Below are positions 9,571 through 18,050 of a stretch of DNA of 64,000 nucleotides, in pieces. The notes under the pieces were generated by a model that ran no database searches, was not told the origin of the DNA, and worked only from the letters and a program-made list of their open reading frames with translations. How positions within the stretch are numbered: the first letter of the stretch is position 1; every line of letters begins with the position of its first letter. Source of the DNA: Nitrospinia bacterium (GTDB lineage Bacteria; Nitrospinota; Nitrospinia; Nitrospinales; JAJDAT01); NCBI GenBank assembly GCA_029261715.1, contig JAJDAT010000014.1, forward strand, positions 310,001-374,000, given 5' to 3'. The position numbers and the translations under genes are program-made.

Positions 9571-9748
9571 ATCAATAAATAAAAACGTTCCAATAAATTA
9601 AAGGCATCTCTAATAATTAAGTATTTTTACTTGCGGCAACTCGCAGGCTCTTATTTCATAAGGCTCACTCGTAGCCAAAAACAGTTTTTAGAGGTTCTCT
9701 TAAATTTGCACTTACTCTCTTTAGATAATTTTTCTAGACTTTATAATT

Positions 9749-10585
9749 TTATTCACGGATTTTTTTCTGACGATTTTGGTAATAAAAATCCTGAATACTC
9801 TGATAGGGGTCGACAGCGTCCTGATCTAAAGCTTTTTTATCTTCAATGTAAAATGAGAACGAATTTACCTGCTCACCTAAAGCCAACCCTGCGTTACCTA
9901 GAAAAGGGAGAAAATAATTTATAGGATTCAAAACACCGTCCACTGTTTTTCCAATAGCATGCCGAGTAGAAACAGGCCCAAACACTGGCAATACTAAATA
10001 GGGACCATTGGGCGTTCCATAGCTTGCAAGAGCCTGGTCAAAATCCTCATCAACAGACTCTAACCCAACGTACTCTTCAGCAACATCAAATAAACCGCCG
10101 ATACCCGCCGTTGAGTTGATAAGAAATCTCCCTACCGTTCGTCCAGATTTATCAAAGTCTCCTTGCACTGCGCTACTAACCAATCGAGCGGGCATACCTA
10201 CGTTATCGAAAGCGTTTCGAAGAGCCAGTCGAACGGGTTCTGGAGCTAAAAATCTATAACCTTTAGTTAGAGGTTCAAAAAAATATCTTTCGATTTTTGA
10301 ATTAACTCCAAACATAGCTCGGTTAAAGGATTCAAAACGATCGTCAATTTTGGGTAAACTTGCAAACTCATCGTCAAAGGGGTCTTCCTCCTCTCCAAAA
10401 ACTAACGTTTTTTCTGATTTCAATTCAGGTTCAGCTTTAGTCTTCTCAATTTCCTTTTTTGGTTGAGCTTGTTTACCCGATTTTTTTTCTATGTCTATTT
10501 CGATTTCGTTTGCCGCAAATGTTATATCAACTGAAAAAAGCGTAAAAACAAGCGCAAAAAAAACATTAAGGAGTTTTGTATTCAT
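9749..10585 (-). CDS. mlaA: MlaA/VacJ-family phospholipid-trafficking protein
   Basis: 278 residues. A signal peptide ends near TFAANEIE, followed by a Lys/Glu-rich linker. The VacJ domain runs from about residue 80: FESFNRAMFGVNSKIERYFFEPL, GRFLINSTAGIGGLFDVA, DFDQALASYG and GPYLVLPVFGPVSTRHAIG are the family's standard motifs. MlaA removes misplaced phospholipid from the outer leaflet of the outer membrane. E. coli MlaA is a lipoprotein, whereas this one has no Cys near the signal cleavage site and so should be soluble or held by its amphipathic helices. It lies within an RND/LolA-like operon rather than beside mlaBCDEF, which suggests lipid transport through an RND route. Confidence 0.88.
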   Translation of the reverse strand: MNTKLLNVFFALVFTLFSVDITFAANEIEIDIEKKSGKQAQPKKEIEKTKAEPELKSEKTLVFGEEEDPFDDEFASLPKIDDRFESFNRAMFGVNSKIERYFFEPLTKGYRFLAPEPVRLALRNAFDNVGMPARLVSSAVQGDFDKSGRTVGRFLINSTAGIGGLFDVAEEYVGLESVDEDFDQALASYGTPNGPYLVLPVFGPVSTRHAIGKTVDGVLNPINYFLPFLGNAGLALGEQVNSFSFYIEDKKALDQDAVDPYQSIQDFYYQNRQKKIRE

Positions 10586-10636
10586 GATGATTAAAACTAA
10601 ATCTTATCCGGTGAATAAAGAGAACTTAATAAAAAA

Positions 10637-11425
10637 TTATCTAGCTCGTTTCAAACTATTTTTTCGAAAATCTTTTTCTGTAAGACCCACTTGGAATTTA
10701 TAATCCTTCCATTCAAGTCGAGTGCTTTTGCCTGTTTGGTGGTTCACAACTCGAAACTCGTCGGCGTACCAATAGCGATCCAAATATTTGTTATAACCAT
10801 GGAACGTTTGCGTTTTTAGTAACGAATTTTTTCGATCGTAATACTCGATTTTCCAAATGCGATATTCTTTTTGATCGGACCATACAATTTGTCGCGTATA
10901 ACCAGAATTCTCATATGTAGGGAATCTTTCAACCACAAAACATGGCATTCCTTCGCATTCTTCGTCTCTTAACCATTTATATGTGTATTTTTCAACTTCC
11001 TGACTCGTAATATCTTCGTAAGCAAATTCACTCCCCATAAAAGGGCCAGACTTATTAGACGAACTAATTCGTTTAACACGCTTTAACGCCGGTAGAAAAA
11101 GCCATTGATCATCATTGCCTTCCCGATGAGTAAAATTAAGCAACGCTGTTCCCTTTACGTCTCTGGGCCGATTAAAAATAACCAAACTCTTATCGCCGTC
11201 GTCCTTTACTTCAAAAGTTTTATTTTTCAAATAACGAACGCTGGTTTCACCCTGCTTATTCTTTAAAGTCATGATGGTTTCAGCCGTGAAGTCATGGAAG
11301 TCGTCGTATCGCCTATCTCCTTCTCGGGCGATAGCGATACCTTTTTCTTCTGGCGTTTCCGCAAAAGCCTGTGGTCCCCAAGAAAGAATGAAACCAACCG
11401 CTATAATATATTTTAAAAAATTCAT
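10637..11425 (-). CDS. Periplasmic LolA-like lipoprotein-sorting-family protein
   Basis: 262 residues. A signal peptide ends in QAFAETPEE. The remainder matches the outer-membrane lipoprotein-sorting-like family (LolA fold): repeated beta strands with DFTAETIMTLKNKQGE, GTALLNFTHREGNDDQWLFL, PALKRVKRISSSNKSGPFMG and SEFAYEDI. The last two segments are highly characteristic of RND-linked members. Such proteins hold a hydrophobic ligand in an open barrel. It lies 31 bases after the RND gene at 11457-13775 and 51 bases before mlaA, all in the same direction. The expected role is a periplasmic carrier between the RND permease and the outer membrane (inference). Confidence 0.85.
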   Translation of the reverse strand: MNFLKYIIAVGFILSWGPQAFAETPEEKGIAIAREGDRRYDDFHDFTAETIMTLKNKQGETSVRYLKNKTFEVKDDGDKSLVIFNRPRDVKGTALLNFTHREGNDDQWLFLPALKRVKRISSSNKSGPFMGSEFAYEDITSQEVEKYTYKWLRDEECEGMPCFVVERFPTYENSGYTRQIVWSDQKEYRIWKIEYYDRKNSLLKTQTFHGYNKYLDRYWYADEFRVVNHQTGKSTRLEWKDYKFQVGLTEKDFRKNSLKRAR

Positions 11426-11456
11426 TTTTTATTCTCCTGATTCAATGACTATTCTT

Positions 11457-13775
11457 TTAAGCGCTTACAGCCGGAACAGCTGCTTTTGAAAATTTTTCTT
11501 CGAACTTAAGCAGTACGGGCGGCAAAAAGAAAAAGTCGGCTAATAAAGCAAAACCAACAGCAAATACAGTCAAAAGCCCCATGTGAGAATTAATAACAAA
11601 TCCCGATTGGGATATAACTGAAAATCCAGCCACCAAAACTACCGAGGTAGACCATAAAGCCGATCCAACCGTTTTAAACGAATACCGGATAGCCTCCTCT
11701 GGTGATTTCCCTAATTCTCGCCGCGCGCGTAAATACTTACTGAGAAAATGTACTGTATCATCCACGATAATCCCCAGAGAAAGAGCGACAACAACAGATA
11801 TTGCTAAGCCGATTTCGCCAAAAAATATTGCCCAAACACCGAAGGCCATAAAAGCGGGAACTAAATTTGGGATTAGACTTATCAATCCAAATTTCAAGCT
11901 CCTAAGCGCGAATATTAAAATTCCAGAAATCAATGCCAACGCTAAAACAGTCCCCGCAACCATGCTCTTTACGTTACGCAACGCAATATTAGAAAACATG
12001 ATTAGCGGACTTGCTCCATTTGAGACCATTGACGGCAAACCATGATCTTTTAACCACTGTTGGGCTCGTACTTCTAAACCCAATGCGTACTTTGAGGTGG
12101 CGTCTCTAAATATCGCGGTGAATCTTGTCGCCGATTTATCAACATTGATTTGGTTGTTCAAATCCAAACCGTATGGTAAAGACATCTCGTAAAGCAACAA
12201 ATACTGCGCGGCAAGCTCTCGATTTTCTGGCAGCTTGTAGAAATCGTCGTTGTCTCCGTGCATGTTTCGATTCAGCCTTTTCATAACGTCTGTTAATGTG
12301 CCTACGTACATAATTTCTGGCTGCTTTAGGTACCATTGTTTAAATTCCTCCAACTTCACAAGATATTCCGGGTTGGAAATCCCTCCAGATTCGCCTGCAG
12401 GTAGCGAATATTCAATCGCTTCAAAACCCGTTAAATTTTTGATAATAAAATCATTGTCATTGCGGAACTGATATCGCTTGTCAAAATACTTAGTAAACAA
12501 ATCGTTGATTTCTATCCGTGGAATTTGCGAAGCCAAACCAACTATCATAATAAGCATGACCCAAAACAGTTGTTGACGACGATTGAGAACAAATTCCGCC
12601 AACCCTTCCATGAATCCCGTACCAGCAACCTTGTTTACTCTTTTCTTTAATGGCATTACCGACATCAAAGCTGGAAGAAAAAATACCGAATAAATCAAGG
12701 CCGCCATCACGCCAACCGCCACGATATTCCCCAAATCTCGATACGGAGGAGAATCGCTAAAATTCAAACTCAAAAAACCAATCGCGGTGGTAACGCTAGT
12801 TATCATGACAGGCGCTAAATTAATGCGAAGAGATTCAACAATCGATTCCTCTTTCGATTTGCCGCCACGCGCCTCTTGAAAAAGCGTTATCAAAACATGA
12901 ATACTATCGGCAATCGCCATAGTCAGTATGTATGTCGGCGCGTTAGCAGAAACCGGCGTTAACTCAATACCAGCCCAACCGGCTAATCCCATAGCCGTTA
13001 CGGTGGAAAACGTAATAACAACTAAGCCTGAAATGGTTCCCGAAATAGATCGTAGAACAACCCACATCAGAATAATTATTACTAGGTACATTCCTGGAAC
13101 TAAGCTCGCCATATCTTGTTGGCTCGCTTCAGAAAACTGGTTGTCCATAAAAACGATCCCAGACAAATAAACATTTATGTCTGGATATTTTTGCCTAAAC
13201 TCGCTTGCCATGTTGCGAACAAAACCAACCACTTCCGGCACTTCATCCAAGTTTTTACCAGGCAAAGTAACAGTCACATTAATTCCCGTTACTTTAGTCG
13301 ATGGAGAAATGAGTCTATTCAGCAATATCGGTTCACTCAGAGCAACATTGCGGATTTTTTCTATCTGCTCGTCCGTAAGGTTTTTAGCATTTTTAACAAG
13401 ATCCTCAACAATGAGATCGTCTTCTTGCGACCACGTATTTTGGAAACTTGCAATGGATTCAACGCGAGTCGAATATGGAATTTGCCAAGATTGCTTCGTT
13501 AACTCTTCGACCGCCGCTAGAGTCTCCCTAGTAAAAACTTTTCCATCGACAGGTTCCAAAGCAATCAAGACGTTATCGTTTTTGTTATACGTATTCTGAA
13601 GCGTATCAAAAGCTTTTAATTGTGGATTTTCTTCGCTAAAAAACACGCGGTAATCGCTAGAAAACCTTAAATGCTTGCCGCCACTTCCTGCGGCCATAAC
13701 AACCAAAATGGTCGCGATAATTATTAGCCATCGCTTCTGGACCACCCAAACACCAAACCCATTATCTAGTTTCAT
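11457..13775 (-). CDS. RND/MMPL-family transporter (first of two paralogues)
   Basis: 772 residues from the ATG at 13775; the frame is open four codons further to a TTG at 13787, which is less likely. It has the same layout as the 7261-9570 protein: periplasmic loop after TM1, IAMAIADSIHVLITLF in the first half and SLGIIVDDTVHFLSKYLRAR in the second. Long shared blocks such as TAIGFLSLNFSDSPPYRDLG, YDLNNQIN-like DLNNQINVDKSATRF and SPLIMFSNIALRNVKSM mark the pair as paralogues. It is first in the transport operon, and a copy of the 34-bp element (13789-13822) covers its promoter region. Probably exports or inserts a hydrophobic compound or lipid across the inner membrane. Confidence 0.88.
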   Translation of the reverse strand: MKLDNGFGVWVVQKRWLIIIATILVVMAAGSGGKHLRFSSDYRVFFSEENPQLKAFDTLQNTYNKNDNVLIALEPVDGKVFTRETLAAVEELTKQSWQIPYSTRVESIASFQNTWSQEDDLIVEDLVKNAKNLTDEQIEKIRNVALSEPILLNRLISPSTKVTGINVTVTLPGKNLDEVPEVVGFVRNMASEFRQKYPDINVYLSGIVFMDNQFSEASQQDMASLVPGMYLVIIILMWVVLRSISGTISGLVVITFSTVTAMGLAGWAGIELTPVSANAPTYILTMAIADSIHVLITLFQEARGGKSKEESIVESLRINLAPVMITSVTTAIGFLSLNFSDSPPYRDLGNIVAVGVMAALIYSVFFLPALMSVMPLKKRVNKVAGTGFMEGLAEFVLNRRQQLFWVMLIMIVGLASQIPRIEINDLFTKYFDKRYQFRNDNDFIIKNLTGFEAIEYSLPAGESGGISNPEYLVKLEEFKQWYLKQPEIMYVGTLTDVMKRLNRNMHGDNDDFYKLPENRELAAQYLLLYEMSLPYGLDLNNQINVDKSATRFTAIFRDATSKYALGLEVRAQQWLKDHGLPSMVSNGASPLIMFSNIALRNVKSMVAGTVLALALISGILIFALRSLKFGLISLIPNLVPAFMAFGVWAIFFGEIGLAISVVVALSLGIIVDDTVHFLSKYLRARRELGKSPEEAIRYSFKTVGSALWSTSVVLVAGFSVISQSGFVINSHMGLLTVFAVGFALLADFFFLPPVLLKFEEKFSKAAVPAVSA

Positions 13776-13788
13776 ATTAGCCGCCAAA

Positions 13789-13822
13789 TAAAAAATAATA
13801 AATTTTTTGTAAAATATTTACT
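13789..13822 (-). promoter_or_regulatory. Putative TetR operator, copy before the RND operon
   Basis: Read on the minus strand, this 34-base element matches the one at 14462-14495 at 30 of 34 positions. The common core is AATATTTTACAAAA followed by ATTTATTATTT. It contains a near-palindrome (GTAAATATTTTAC) of the size TetR dimers bind. It occupies the gap between the tetR stop and the RND start, where the promoter of the transport operon must lie. The AT richness lowers the certainty. Confidence 0.55.
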
Positions 13823-13838
13823 CAAAACCCAAAAAAAA

Positions 13839-14441
13839 TCAGTTTCTCTTCTTCAATCCACAAACCAACAAATCCACAACTCCCTTGGCATCTTTTTCTA
13901 ATTTATCAAAGGAATACGAATTAATAAAATGAGGGGCGTTGAACACAGTAACCGCCGACTGAATCAAACTAGCTGTCTCTAAAACGTCTGGTACGTCAAA
14001 CTCTCCAGATCGGTTGCCTTCAGCTAAAATTTCAGCCAAAAGAGACTGCTGCCCCTTCATTAGGGTTTGAATCATGTCAAACTTCTCTTGTTGAATGTAC
14101 ATCACCAACTCATAAAGCTTGGGTTGTTCTGAAAACTGCTCATGAATATGGTAAAACTTCTCTAAAACAAAGGTCTTTAACCTTTCAGACGCTGTTAAAT
14201 CAGGTCGTTTCATTATTTCCCGTAACAAAGCTTCCATCTCATTAAAGCATCGCATAGCGCAACCAGCGCCAATATCAGCTTTATTAGGGTAATAACGATA
14301 CAAGTTACCGGCAGACATGTCACAATCTTTGGCGATCTCGGCCATAGTTGTTTTTCCAAGGCCATATTGGCCAAACCGGGTAAACGCGGCGTCCAAAATT
14401 TGATTTTTAATCTCGTCTACTGTCTTTTCTAGTGTTTTCAT
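13839..14441 (-). CDS. TetR-family transcriptional regulator
   Basis: 200 residues. The N-terminal helix-turn-helix reads ILDAAFTRFGQYGLGKTTMA then EIAKDCDMSAGNLYRYYPNK, the canonical TetR DNA-binding domain. The C-terminal ligand/dimer domain includes a helix-rich segment from about 60 to 195. It is the first gene upstream of the RND/LolA-like/MlaA/OMP operon in the same direction. Matching 34-bp elements lie both before its own start and before the RND gene, so it probably represses itself and the operon and responds to the transported compound or a lipid signal. Confidence 0.93.
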   Translation of the reverse strand: MKTLEKTVDEIKNQILDAAFTRFGQYGLGKTTMAEIAKDCDMSAGNLYRYYPNKADIGAGCAMRCFNEMEALLREIMKRPDLTASERLKTFVLEKFYHIHEQFSEQPKLYELVMYIQQEKFDMIQTLMKGQQSLLAEILAEGNRSGEFDVPDVLETASLIQSAVTVFNAPHFINSYSFDKLEKDAKGVVDLLVCGLKKRN

Positions 14442-14461
14442 AAAACAAAGCGTAACACATT

Positions 14462-14495
14462 AGTGAATATTTTACAAAATATTTATTATTTATTC
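14462..14495 (+). promoter_or_regulatory. Putative TetR operator, copy before tetR
   Basis: Starts 21 bases upstream of the tetR start codon. It contains the perfect inverted repeat AATATTTT-AC-AAAATATT (14466-14483), and the whole element is repeated at 13789-13822 in opposite orientation. The position is right for autorepression of tetR. Confidence 0.58.
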
Positions 14496-14616
14496 TTTAA
14501 TCTCAAGTATTGATAATTTCAAAACTGCATATTCAAATCATAACAGAGGTATAGATCTTTCAATATTTCAATCGTAACCTATAGACAACTTCAATTTCCA
14601 TATTTTCATCCTTACT

Positions 14617-14970
14617 CTAATCTTTAACTCTCCTTCTTATTTCTCTTTCCGTCTCTTCTATTTTATCTTCGACTTTCTTGTCTGCCTTTCTAATAGTAGT
14701 CATAAAACCAGAGACATTGAAAACTCTGTGGAATGTGTAAGTTTGGCCGCTTTTATCAGTAACAATGACGTTCCCAATATTAAAAACTGAATTCAAAACG
14801 TCCTGAACAAAGCCAGGCTCTTTTTCTAGGGAGCGGATGGGTAACGCAATGCTCATAAAAGCATCGCCAAACAGGTTTCCCCGTAATTCTTCATCATCAA
14901 CTTCGTAGCTTTTAAAAACATTTGGGATTACCGGCAAAAATTGAAAATAAGGTCTAGTTTTATAAACCAT
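14617..14970 (-). CDS. Small cytoplasmic protein, function unknown
   Basis: 117 residues, not recognised. GGAG lies eight bases before the ATG, so the gene is probably translated. There is no signal peptide or membrane segment. The middle is mixed alpha/beta (GNVIVTDKSGQTYTFHRVFN) and the C-terminal 30 residues are a highly charged amphipathic helix (KKVEDKIEETEREIRRRVKD), a likely coiled coil. It stands alone, between tetR and a long non-coding stretch. Confidence 0.55.
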   Translation of the reverse strand: MVYKTRPYFQFLPVIPNVFKSYEVDDEELRGNLFGDAFMSIALPIRSLEKEPGFVQDVLNSVFNIGNVIVTDKSGQTYTFHRVFNVSGFMTTIRKADKKVEDKIEETEREIRRRVKD

Positions 14971-15677
14971 GTTTTTTCTCCATCACATTTTCCTAGTAAT
15001 ATTACTATTTAGGCAAAAGTTAAAATACAATTCAGCAGACACCTAGAAATAGTTCTTGCGCTCTGGCGCGCTCTTTCAAATGTTGAAATTCGATTCGGCT
15101 ATACCAAATCGATCGATTAAGTGGTGGAGATTATACGAATTGCTTTTTCGCGCCAATCGGCAATGGGGTTTATTCCTTTCTTGATTTTTATTGCAAGCCA
15201 ATCAAGCTTCTAAGCGATCACAGTTTTTATTTCACTATTGAAGAAAACTTTTTGAAATTTTTCAAAAACAGATCAACCAATCAATGGTTGCTCCTAATCC
15301 TACACATCAGCAGGTTATTACTGAAAAATTGAAATCACCGTGGTTGAGGTAACCAGAGATTTCAACTTATTGACTGACTAGATTTGGGGAATGAGTGGAA
15401 ACAAAGACGCATACGTCAATCATTACTTTTAGCTTACACCTCAACGGCTAGTAAGTCACATCCCATTTAAAGCCGTAAATTCTCGAATTTTATGAAAAAA
15501 TAACCAAGGTCGTTATTTATCAGTAAAACCTAGCTCCTGAGAAGCATTTGCTAAAATAACTGCTATGATGCCTGATAGTTATGTTAAGAGTCGGGTTATT
15601 AATTCTGAGCTGCCTATAAAACAACCTGTTATGGTTAAGACATTAATAGACAGCAACTAATCACAAGGGGAAAAACC
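14971..15677. other. Non-coding stretch, 707 bases
   Basis: I find no open frame with coding character on either strand and no recognisable RNA gene. A small inverted repeat (AATAAC ... GTTATT) lies near 15506-15524. The last part must carry the promoter of the YCII-like gene at 15678, but no clear -35/-10 pair stands out. Confidence 0.4.
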
Positions 15678-15989
15678 ATGGCAAGTTTTATGATGGCATA
15701 TTACGGAGGAAACCAGCCGAGCTCAAAAGAAGAAGGTCTGGCTCAGATGGGTAAGTGGAAAGCTTGGGTAGAAGGTCTTGGCGACGCTGTAGTAAACCCA
15801 GGAACACCGTTGCCAGTTTCAAAAATTGTAACATCAACCAGTGTTGAAGATGATAATGACCCAAATTCTATGAAAGGATTTGCAGTAATTAAAGCTGAAA
15901 ACATTGATGCTGCCATTGAAATTGCTAAATCAGATCCATTTTTAGAAAATGGTGGAACAATACGAGTCTCTCAAATGATGGAGATGTGA
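15678..15989 (+). CDS. YCII-related domain protein
   Basis: 103 residues with an AAGGGG ribosome binding site eight bases upstream. The sequence follows the YciI-like (dimeric alpha/beta barrel) plan: MASFMMAYYGG, MGKWKAWVEGLGDAVVNPGTPL, then GFAVIKAENIDAAIEIAKSDPFLENGGTIRVSQMMEM. The strand-helix-strand with AAIEIAKSDPF...GGTIRV is diagnostic of the DGPFxxAKE/YCII group. These proteins are small enzymes or ligand-binding folds of mostly unknown substrate. Single-gene unit; the next gene downstream on the same strand is the GFA-type protein. Confidence 0.85.
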   Translation: MASFMMAYYGGNQPSSKEEGLAQMGKWKAWVEGLGDAVVNPGTPLPVSKIVTSTSVEDDNDPNSMKGFAVIKAENIDAAIEIAKSDPFLENGGTIRVSQMMEM

Positions 15990-16130
15990 TTGCTAAAATT
16001 CAGGTTTATATTTTTAGCCTGTTTACTTGCAAAGTAAAACTCCCCTTAACCCCATGATTAAAACATCCACCCGAAGTCGATGCTTTTTGAAATTAGAGTT
16101 AATATAGAATATTAATTTTAGGAGCTTTTT

Positions 16131-16544
16131 ATGACTGCAAAAAAAACAGGTTCATGTCTCTGCGGAAAAAATAAATTTGAAATTGAAGGAGACTTGGAAA
16201 GCTTTTATCTTTGCCATTGTAGTAGGTGCCGGAAGGATAGCGGATCAGCGCATGCAGCTAATTTATTCTCAACTACAGCAAAGTTAAAATGGATTTCCGG
16301 ATCAGAAAATGTAAAAACTTTTAACCTCCCATCGACAAGACATATTAAAAGCTTTTGTTCAATCTGTGGTTCAGCTATGCCCAACATTCAAATGGAAGGA
16401 AAGCTTCTGATGGTTCCGGCTGGAAGTCTTGATGGCGCTTTCTCAATGGAACCGACGGCTCATATTTTTTTATCAGACAAAGCTGAATGGGATGAAAGTT
16501 TAGAAAAATTTCCAAAATTTGAGGAGCTACCGAGTTCCCTTTAG
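16131..16544 (+). CDS. GFA-family (glutathione-dependent formaldehyde-activating-like) zinc protein
   Basis: 137 residues. It carries the zinc ligands of the GFA/CENP-V fold: GSCLCGKNKFEIEG near the N-terminus, FYLCHCSRCRKDSGSAHAAN, and FCSICGSAMP. The family is named for bacterial S-hydroxymethylglutathione synthase, but most members have no proven reaction, so only the fold is assigned. A TAGGAG ribosome binding site precedes the ATG. It lies 141 bases after the YCII-like gene and may or may not be co-transcribed. Confidence 0.88.
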   Translation: MTAKKTGSCLCGKNKFEIEGDLESFYLCHCSRCRKDSGSAHAANLFSTTAKLKWISGSENVKTFNLPSTRHIKSFCSICGSAMPNIQMEGKLLMVPAGSLDGAFSMEPTAHIFLSDKAEWDESLEKFPKFEELPSSL

Positions 16545-16613
16545 ATAATATTATATGTGGATAGCAACTTAGAAATTCACACACTAACTTCACAAACTCC
16601 GCCGTTTCTATTT

Positions 16614-17069
16614 TTATTTTTCTTCTCGCATTTCGTTTCTTTCTTTTCTCGAAGATTTGCCCTCTTTCCACCCACGTTTCTCATTTCTCCATTTCCTTCT
16701 CATTTGTTTCATAACAACAACTAACTCATCAAATTTTTCTTTCTGCTCGTCGTTTAATTTCTCTTTAATTAAAACGTTTCTTTCTTTAAATATTTCTTTG
16801 ATTTCTGGTCTGTGTTTTCTTTTCAATTGAAAAATCTTCTCAAACGACTCTTCCATGATTTTCTCAATCTCTTGCTTTTGCGTGTCGGACAAATTTAATT
16901 TCTGAGAAAGTTCTTCAATTAAAAATCCTCTTTTCCCAAAAAATTTTCCTTTTTTCCAAGATCTAAATTCTTTTTTGGAATAGATATTTGTTACCAGAGA
17001 ACCTGTTGCGGCTCCCAAAAGGAAAACTAATAAAATCCCCGCAAATATTTTGAGTTTATCTTTATTCAT
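16614..17069 (-). CDS. Spy/CpxP-like membrane-anchored periplasmic protein
   Basis: 151 residues: one N-terminal membrane segment (LKIFAGILLVFLLGAATGSLV), then a helical, strongly charged domain with the heavy-metal-sensor/Spy pattern KLNLSDTQKQEIEKIMEESF and LKRKHRPEIKEIFKERN, followed by LNDEQKEKFDELV, a form of the LTxxQ motif. The Arg/Lys-rich tail is unusual. Family members sense or buffer misfolded envelope proteins or metals. Its start overlaps the end of 17066-17395 by four bases, placing it last in the ECF sigma operon. Confidence 0.78.
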   Translation of the reverse strand: MNKDKLKIFAGILLVFLLGAATGSLVTNIYSKKEFRSWKKGKFFGKRGFLIEELSQKLNLSDTQKQEIEKIMEESFEKIFQLKRKHRPEIKEIFKERNVLIKEKLNDEQKEKFDELVVVMKQMRRKWRNEKRGWKEGKSSRKERNEMREEK

Positions 17070-17395
17070 CTATTGATTTTTAAAGGTTCGTCTAAAAACT
17101 CGTCAAATGGATCTTCGTAAAAAACTTGAGAAACTTCGTATTCTCTTTGCGTTTCCATTTCTAAATTAAAACTAAAAGTAATCGCTAAAACTAAGGATGC
17201 GGCAAAAGCGAAGCGCCAACACATTTCTTCAAAGATCACGAAAAGGCGTTGATTAGAACTTAATGGCTTCAAGTTCCTAATTTTTTTCATCGTCCCTTTT
17301 TGCCAGCTTTCGCCAACTTCAAAGTTTTCTTTTTCTCTAAAAGACGAAGAAAAAATTTTTCTTATTTTTTTATGGTTATCGTTAAAGTCTTCCAT
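17066..17395 (-). CDS. Single-pass membrane protein, candidate anti-sigma factor
   Basis: 109 residues. A charged cytoplasmic N-terminal half (about 1-65) leads to one membrane helix (MCWRFAFAASLVLAITFSF) and a short acidic periplasmic tail (VFYEDPFDEFLDEP). No zinc-binding anti-sigma motif (HxxxCxxC) is visible. Its place, 11 bases after the ECF sigma gene and overlapping a Spy/CpxP-like gene, is where anti-sigma factors of envelope-stress ECF systems are found. The role is inferred from position and topology only. Confidence 0.6.
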   Translation of the reverse strand: MEDFNDNHKKIRKIFSSSFREKENFEVGESWQKGTMKKIRNLKPLSSNQRLFVIFEEMCWRFAFAASLVLAITFSFNLEMETQREYEVSQVFYEDPFDEFLDEPLKINR

Positions 17396-17406
17396 TGCGA
17401 TTCACT

Positions 17407-17991
17407 TTATTTTTGATAAACATCCTTCAAGATTTTCTCCAGTTTTCTACGCGAACGAAAAGAGCGGACCTTAACGTTGGCAACACTCCATCCCAACAAA
17501 TTGGAAGCTTCTTTATTAGAGAAACCTTCCAAATAAACAAGCTCTAAAACCATTTTATCTTCCAGCGACAACTTATTTAAAGCCCAATCCAATATCTCTT
17601 TCGCTTCTACTTCTTTTCCTTTCTCCAACAAAACTTCATTGGATTGATCAGAAAGAGCTTGCTCTAACCACTCTTCATGTTTCTCGGATAGGGAACTCAT
17701 GGGTAGTTCTCTATTTCTATAATGCTTTCTCCAAAAGTCATAACAAGTTTTAACGGCTATAGAAGACAGCCAGTTTTTAAACTCACTTGTCCCTTTATAA
17801 GTCGATAAAGACTGATAAGCTTTGATGAATACCACTTGAGCCGTTTCCTCTACTTGCTCAAAAGGCAAACGCTTCTTCAAAATATTTAAGACGATAGATT
17901 TATATTTATTCAGTAACCATTCATAGGCGTCAACATCTCCCTCTAAAACTCGGCTAATGATCTGATTATCATCGATTCCGTCTCTATCCAT
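17407..17991 (-). CDS. ECF-type RNA polymerase sigma factor
   Basis: 194 residues. Region 2 is visible as DAYEWLLNKYKSIVLNILKK, EETAQVVFIKAYQSLSTY and FKNWLSSIAVKTCYDFWRKH; region 4 as LSLEDKMVLELVYLEGFSNK EASNLLGWSVANVKVRSFRS RRKL. There is no region 3, as expected of the extracytoplasmic-function group. The flanking genes encode a single-pass protein and Spy/CpxP-like proteins, so it likely responds to envelope or metal stress. The start at 17991 is close to the upstream lipoprotein gene (59-base gap). Confidence 0.93.
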   Translation of the reverse strand: MDRDGIDDNQIISRVLEGDVDAYEWLLNKYKSIVLNILKKRLPFEQVEETAQVVFIKAYQSLSTYKGTSEFKNWLSSIAVKTCYDFWRKHYRNRELPMSSLSEKHEEWLEQALSDQSNEVLLEKGKEVEAKEILDWALNKLSLEDKMVLELVYLEGFSNKEASNLLGWSVANVKVRSFRSRRKLEKILKDVYQK

Positions 17992-18050
17992 AGTTAGAAG
18001 AAAAAGTTCTCATCGTTATTTTTTTTAAAACGTTCAACCATGATAGACAA

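Noticed and set aside
9631-9924. Plus-strand frame of 97 codons between RND and mlaA
   Set aside because: It overlaps the mlaA end antisense and has no start signal or recognisable domain.
15506-15524. AATAAC/GTTATT inverted repeat in the 14971-15677 gap
   Set aside because: Six pairs only, no T-run and no gene end beside it; not enough to call a functional site.
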